DNA from: Streptomyces rubradiris
Lineage (GTDB): Bacteria; Actinomycetota; Actinomycetes; Streptomycetales; Streptomycetaceae
NCBI RefSeq assembly: GCF_016860525.1
Contig: NZ_BNEA01000015.1
Location: forward strand, 5,046,501 to 5,110,500
DNA: 64,000 bases
Reading direction: 5' to 3'
Shown: positions 60,531 through 64,000 of the stretch, one piece after another
Position numbering within the stretch: the first letter of the stretch is position 1
Layout of the letters: each line of letters opens with the position of its first letter
Notes under the pieces: generated by a model
The model's database searches: none
What the model saw: only the letters and a program-made list of their open reading frames with translations
What the model was told of the DNA's origin: nothing
Made by a program: the position numbers and the translations under genes

Positions 60531-61484
60531 TCAGTGACCGGGCACATAGCCACGCGTCTTGTCGACCACGTTCGGCAGAGGTCTGCCCGCCGCCCACCGC
60601 TCGTACAACTCGACGAACTGCGCACCGAGTCGATCGCGCCACCCGAAGGTGTCACCGCTCATGTGCGGGGACACGATCAGCCCCGGCAGCTCCCACAACG
60701 GACTGTCCGCGGGCAGCGGTTCGGCGGCGAACACGTCCAGCGCCGCGCCCGCGATCCAGCGCCGCTCCAGCGCCCGGACCAGGGCCTCCTCGTCCACCAG
60801 GCCGCCCCGGCCGACGTTCACGAAGAACGCCGAGGGCTGCATCACGCCGAACCGGTGCGTGTCGAACATGCGGTACGTCCGCTCGGTCAGCGGGGCCGCC
60901 GCTATCACCCAGTCCGCCCGGGCGATCAGCCGGTCCAGGTCGTCCGGGCCGTGTATCCCGGTCCGCGGCACCCGCCCGACCAGCGCCGTGCGCACCTCCA
61001 GGGCCTTCAGCGCCCGCACGATCGCCCGGCCCGCGGGGCCCGAGCCGACCACGCACGCGTGCGTCCCCGCCACCCGCCGGGTCTCCCGGTGCCGCCAGGT
61101 GCGCTCCCGCTGCTGGGCCAGGGTGCGCGGCAGGTCCTTGGCGACCGCCAGCACCAGGGCCGCCACGTACTCGGCCATCGGCTGCTCGAAGATCCCGCGC
61201 GCGTTGGTCACCACCGTGTCCGACGCGGCCAGCTCCGGGCACATCAGATGGTCCACGCCCGTGCTCGCCGTGTGCACCCAGCGGGGCCGGGGACCGTCCC
61301 CGGGCCACGCCTCGCGCACCGCGTGCGAGGTGAAGTCCCACACCAGCAGGACGTCCGCGGCGGGCAGCCGCTCGGCCAGGTGGGCCTCGTCCGTGCGCAC
61401 GATCCGGGCGCGTCCGGTGAGGCGGCCGAGCCGGGGCGGCGGATCGGCGTCGAGGACCAGCACGGTGGGCGGTAACGGTGTCAT
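60531..61484 (-). CDS. D-2-hydroxyacid dehydrogenase
   Basis: A 317-residue NAD(P)-dependent dehydrogenase with TASTGVDHLMCPEL (substrate loop) and nucleotide-site ACVVGSGPAGRAIVRALKALEV, a GxGxxG variant. The catalytic Arg is in VNVGRGGLVDEEAL, Glu in LDVFAAEPLP and His in IVSPHMSGDTFGW. It reduces 2-keto acids or oxidises D-hydroxyacids. It lies 30 bp before the amidase gene, in one transcript. ATG 61484 is divergent from the isomerase gene. Confidence 0.93.
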   Translation of the reverse strand: MTPLPPTVLVLDADPPPRLGRLTGRARIVRTDEAHLAERLPAADVLLVWDFTSHAVREAWPGDGPRPRWVHTASTGVDHLMCPELAASDTVVTNARGIFEQPMAEYVAALVLAVAKDLPRTLAQQRERTWRHRETRRVAGTHACVVGSGPAGRAIVRALKALEVRTALVGRVPRTGIHGPDDLDRLIARADWVIAAAPLTERTYRMFDTHRFGVMQPSAFFVNVGRGGLVDEEALVRALERRWIAGAALDVFAAEPLPADSPLWELPGLIVSPHMSGDTFGWRDRLGAQFVELYERWAAGRPLPNVVDKTRGYVPGH

Positions 61485-61683
61485 GCGGAGCGGCTCCCGA
61501 AGGTCTGACCTGCGTGGACCGTGCACGGACCGACCACGCTCGCACCCGGGCCCGGCGTCGTCAACACGGCAGCGGGCCCGAAGGCGCGGTGCCGCGCCGA
61601 CGGGGTACCCGGGCCGTGGGCCCGCCGGGCACGCCTGCCCGGGGACGGCCCGTACCGCCGGACCACCATCAGGAAGGCTGGAC

Positions 61684-62415
61684 ATGACCGCACTCGGATT
61701 CCTCTACCCGGGCCACCGTGCCGAGGACGACTATCCGCGCATCGAGCAGCTCCTGGGCAGCGACATCCGGGTGGACCTGATCCACACCGACCCCGGCGAG
61801 GACACCCGCGAGCCGGCGGCGCTGCGCGCGCTGGGCTCCGCCGAGCGGTTCGCCGAGGGGATGGAGGCGCTGCGGCTGACCGGGGCCGAGACGGTGGTGT
61901 GGGCCAGCGCCGGCGGGGGCTTCGCGCACGGCTGGGCGGGCGCCCAGGAGCAGGTGCGCACCCTGGCCCGGCTGGCCGGGATGCCCGCCTCCTCCACCTC
62001 CTTCGGCTTCGTCCACGCGGCCCGCGAGCTGGGCGTACGACGGGTCGCCGTCGCCGCCGCCTACCCGGAGGACCTCACCGCCCTGTTCGCCGACTTCCTG
62101 CGGGCCGGCGGCCTGGAGGTGACCGGCCCACGCTCCTCGGCCGCCGCCGCCCCGGCCGAGGTCGCCGGCTGGGGGCAGGAGGAGGTGCTCGCCCTGGCGC
62201 GCGCGGCCGACACCCACGACGCCCAGGCCGTCCTGCTGCCGGACACGGCCCTGCACACCGCCGCCCACCTCGGCCCACTGGAGGAGGCCCTGTCCAAGCC
62301 GGTCCTCACCGCCAGCCAGGTCACGGTCTGGGAGGCGCTGCGGCTGGCGGACCGCCGGGTGAACGCGCCGACGCTGGGCAGCCTGTTCACCCGGGAGCCG
62401 CTCGTGCAGGTGTAG
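61684..62415 (+). CDS. Maleate cis-trans isomerase / arylmalonate decarboxylase-type enzyme (EutA-like)
   Basis: A 243-residue Asp/Glu-racemase-superfamily enzyme. The N-terminus MTALGFLYPGHRAEDDYPRIE and TVVWASAGGGFAHGW mark the first half. LLPDTALHTAAHLGPLEEAL and ASQVTVWEALRLA mark the second. The usual cysteine pair is not evident: the first site has Ala/Ser (WASAGG) and the second Asp (LPDTAL), so racemase chemistry of the standard kind is doubtful. EutA-like proteins accompany ectoine-use genes. Divergent from the dehydrogenase over about 200 bp. Confidence 0.8.
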   Translation: MTALGFLYPGHRAEDDYPRIEQLLGSDIRVDLIHTDPGEDTREPAALRALGSAERFAEGMEALRLTGAETVVWASAGGGFAHGWAGAQEQVRTLARLAGMPASSTSFGFVHAARELGVRRVAVAAAYPEDLTALFADFLRAGGLEVTGPRSSAAAAPAEVAGWGQEEVLALARAADTHDAQAVLLPDTALHTAAHLGPLEEALSKPVLTASQVTVWEALRLADRRVNAPTLGSLFTREPLVQV

Positions 62416-62519
62416 TCCCGGTCCTCCTCGCCGGGCCGGCCCCTTGCGCGGGCGCGGGACAATGGACGGTGGCCCACCCGAAGGCGGTGCCGGCGAACCG
62501 TACGAGGAGGAGACGAGAC

Positions 62520-62888
62520 ATGGCGGAGCCCACGCCGCGTCGCAACGAACCGCGGCTACGCCCCGCGCCCCTGCTCTTCGAGCCCGCGCAGGCGGCCTCG
62601 GACCCCGAGCACTTCTTCGACCTGGAGTCGATCGAGGACCCGCGGGAGCTGCTGTCCCGGGCGACGGAGCTGACCCAGGCGTTCCGCGCGGCGGCCGACC
62701 GGGCCGTGGAGTTCCAGGCCGTCGCGGCGGCCCAGCTCGCCGACCCGCGCCGGTTCGACCGGCTGACCCCGGCGGACATCGCCGAGCGGGCGGAGTGGAC
62801 CGAGGACTATGCCAAGAAGATGGTCGAGTTCGGGCGGGACCTGATGCGCGGGGAGGGCGACGGGCGGACGTCGGCCGATCCGCTGTAG
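62520..62888 (+). CDS. Small helical protein, unknown
   Basis: A 122-residue acidic, mainly helical protein without export signal. PEHFFDLESIEDPRELLSRATELTQAFRAAADRAVEFQAVAAAQLADPRRFDRLTPADIAERA forms the conserved-looking core. ATG 62520 has GAGGAGG upstream. I do not recognise a domain. It appears to be a resident Streptomyces gene by its codon bias. Confidence 0.7.
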   Translation: MAEPTPRRNEPRLRPAPLLFEPAQAASDPEHFFDLESIEDPRELLSRATELTQAFRAAADRAVEFQAVAAAQLADPRRFDRLTPADIAERAEWTEDYAKKMVEFGRDLMRGEGDGRTSADPL

Positions 62889-63023
62889 CGCGCGGCACGG
62901 CGGTCGCTTCCCGACCGCCAGGGGCATATGCCGGGTGGGCAAGATACTCCTCCCCGGCCGTCCTGTCCCGGTTTTCCGCAACTCAGCGCAGCTACTCGCT
63001 GACGGGCTGTACATCTGGGTGTC

Positions 63024-63605
63024 ATGACGACCAGTGCCCCGAACGTGACCTGTGACAGCCCCGGCGCCGTCGCCTGGCTCGCCTCGGCGGGAACCCACCC
63101 GCGCAGCACGCTCGCCCTGTGGCGGGAGCACCCGGACGCCCCCGTGGTCCTGCCCTGCGGCACCGTCTTCGACGTGGTCAGCGCCCCGGTGGTGTTCGGG
63201 CGCCGCATGCTGGACCGGCTGTGGGGCGCGGGATCGCGCTCGGGCCCGGTCGCGGTGTTCCGGGGCCGCACGCTGTTCTTCGCCGCCCCCGGCACCGCGC
63301 AGCGGCTGCCCTCCCTGCTGGCCTGGGAGGAGTGGGGCACCCGGCGGGCGCGGGAGGTGCCGCCGCTGCTGTGCCACGGCCCGGGCGACGCCGTGACCGT
63401 ACCCCCGCTGACGCCCCTGAGCTGCGACGACGCCCCCGGCGCGGCTCGCTGGCTGGTCGCCCCGGACGGTCGGCACCCCTGGCTGCCGGGCCCGGAGGTG
63501 CTGCTGTGGGCGGCCGTGGGGGCCGCCCGGTCCGCCGGGCGGCCGTCGATTTCTCCTCACCGCGACCAGGGTGCTAATGTCTACGACGTCAGCAGGCGCC
63601 GCTAG
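63024..63605 (+). CDS. Bifunctional DNA primase/polymerase (prim-pol)-like protein
   Basis: A 193-residue protein resembling the short Streptomyces prim-pol-like family: AVAWLASAGTHPRSTLALWREHPDAPVVLPCGTVFDVVSAP, GPVAVFRGRTLFFAAPGTAQRLPSLLAWEEWG and PPLLCHGPGDAVTVPPL. It has only the N-terminal domain and I see no clear DxD catalytic pair, so activity is doubtful. Its stop codon lies at bases 8-10 of tRNA-Lys copy 3, so the last codons are read from the tRNA gene and its promoter. Confidence 0.8.
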   Translation: MTTSAPNVTCDSPGAVAWLASAGTHPRSTLALWREHPDAPVVLPCGTVFDVVSAPVVFGRRMLDRLWGAGSRSGPVAVFRGRTLFFAAPGTAQRLPSLLAWEEWGTRRAREVPPLLCHGPGDAVTVPPLTPLSCDDAPGAARWLVAPDGRHPWLPGPEVLLWAAVGAARSAGRPSISPHRDQGANVYDVSRRR

Positions 63606-63669
63606 CTCAGTTGGTTAGAGCAGCTGACTCTTAATCAGCGGGTCCGGGGTTCGAGTCCCTGGCGGCGCA
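63596..63669 (+). tRNA. tRNA-Lys (anticodon CUU), copy 3
   Basis: Identical to copies 1 and 2 but on the plus strand. The 8 bases before it (GTCAGCAG) match copy 1. A likely -10 box, TAATGT, lies at 63575-63580 inside the prim-pol gene. The 5' ten bases overlap that gene's end. Confidence 0.97.
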
Positions 63670-63676
63670 CACGCGA

Positions 63677-63718
63677 AAGACAGCGGGCCGAATTCGAAAG
63701 AATTCGGCCCGCTGTCTT
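63677..63718. terminator. Very strong terminator after tRNA-Lys copy 3
   Basis: A perfect 19-bp stem starting AAGACAGCGGGCCGAATTC closes with a GAAA tetraloop, 7 nt past the tRNA. It also faces the convergent gene at 63779. Confidence 0.93.
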
Positions 63719-63778
63719 CGTATACGAACGGCTGCGAACGGCTTCGCTGCTTTCGCATGCGAACAGGGCCGGCGGGGC

Positions 63779-64000
63779 TCAGTCGCGCACCCCCGGAGTG
63801 ATCGTCACCGTCCACGCCCCGGACGCCGTCCTGCCCTCCGCCTCCACCCGCACGCCCTCCCGGGGCACGGTGAAGCTCTCGCCGAGGAAGACCGGGGCGT
63901 CCGCGAGCGGCGGGTAGACCGAGTCCTCCCAGCATGCCTCGGTGCGCGGATGGGCGTCGACCACCTGGACCGGGCCGTCACCGGAGGCGGCGCCGCCGCG
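63779..64000 (-). CDS. C-terminal part of an unknown protein (5' end beyond window)
   Basis: Seventy-three C-terminal residues are visible: an acidic segment with RTEACWEDSVYPPL followed by β-type stretches (GESFTVPREGVRVEAEGRTASGAWTVTITPGVRD). The frame stays open to the window edge. I cannot name the family. Confidence 0.65.
   Translation of the reverse strand, partial: RGGAASGDGPVQVVDAHPRTEACWEDSVYPPLADAPVFLGESFTVPREGVRVEAEGRTASGAWTVTITPGVRD

Noticed and set aside
63677..63718. Attachment site or mobile-element end beside tRNA-Lys copy 3
   Set aside because: The long perfect stem with a GAAA tetraloop is best read as a terminator. No integrase, and no repeat of it elsewhere in the window, was found.

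Overview
The window is a chromosomal segment of a high-GC actinomycete, almost certainly a Streptomyces. Most coding DNA has strong G/C bias at third codon positions and GTG starts are frequent. DasR-type operators sit next to an N-acetylglucosamine PTS, and there are class E and F sortases, ROK, GntR, IclR and HxlR regulators, and DUF3618, DUF2267 and DUF6412 proteins typical of the genus. The start of the window (nagE2, nagE1, nagF, rph, then later bcp, tRNA-Leu and rdgB) resembles the nag/rph neighbourhood I recall from S. coelicolor.

Layout: 1-3.4 kb carries the GlcNAc PTS genes with two DasR operator candidates, then rph. 3.5-6.5 kb has a lipoprotein and a three-gene ABC exporter. 6.7-10.2 kb is a class A penicillin-binding protein with a very long disordered N-terminus. 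10.3-12.8 kb has a guanidinium-type SMR exporter behind a guanidine-III riboswitch, a stand-alone GroES-like protein, a DUF3618 protein, bcp, tRNA-Leu(UAG) and rdgB. 13.1-19.5 kb has DUF445, MFS, DUF2269, a GlxA-type regulator, hsp18 and DUF2267, separated by tandem-repeat spacers. 19.6-23.9 kb is a lower-GC, probably acquired island: a phospholipase D/helicase/DUF3427 protein divergent from an SRA-HNH endonuclease. This looks like a modification-dependent restriction or defence module and is the most promising system here.

24-34 kb has a SEC-C protein, a COG0701 permease pair, a sortase substrate, a GH30 glycosidase, a class E sortase, an MFS exporter with a divergent HxlR repressor, and a YidC paralogue. 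34.4-39.2 kb has FAH-family, LLM, UPF0303 and Gfo/Idh/MocA enzymes, the last two transcribed away from a ROK repressor across a perfect long palindrome. 40.4-46.9 kb is a phosphonate uptake and breakdown cluster: a GntR regulator, a flavoprotein oxidoreductase, a phosphonatase-like hydrolase and a complete ABC importer. 47-50.8 kb has a secreted phosphatase-superfamily enzyme, a NagD-like phosphatase and a surface protein with its class F sortase.

51.5-63.7 kb carries three identical tRNA-Lys(CUU) genes. Between them lie an NlpC/P60 hydrolase, an SPFH protein, a DasR-linked AA10 lytic polysaccharide monooxygenase and an ectoine-type polar amino-acid importer (ehuBCDA order). The importer runs with an amidase, a D-2-hydroxyacid dehydrogenase, an IclR regulator and a divergent maleate isomerase/EutA-like enzyme. 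A primase-polymerase-like gene runs into the third tRNA-Lys.

The DasR-linked sites join two ends of the window into one logic. A secreted chitin-active oxygenase starts chitin breakdown, and the PTS imports the resulting GlcNAc.
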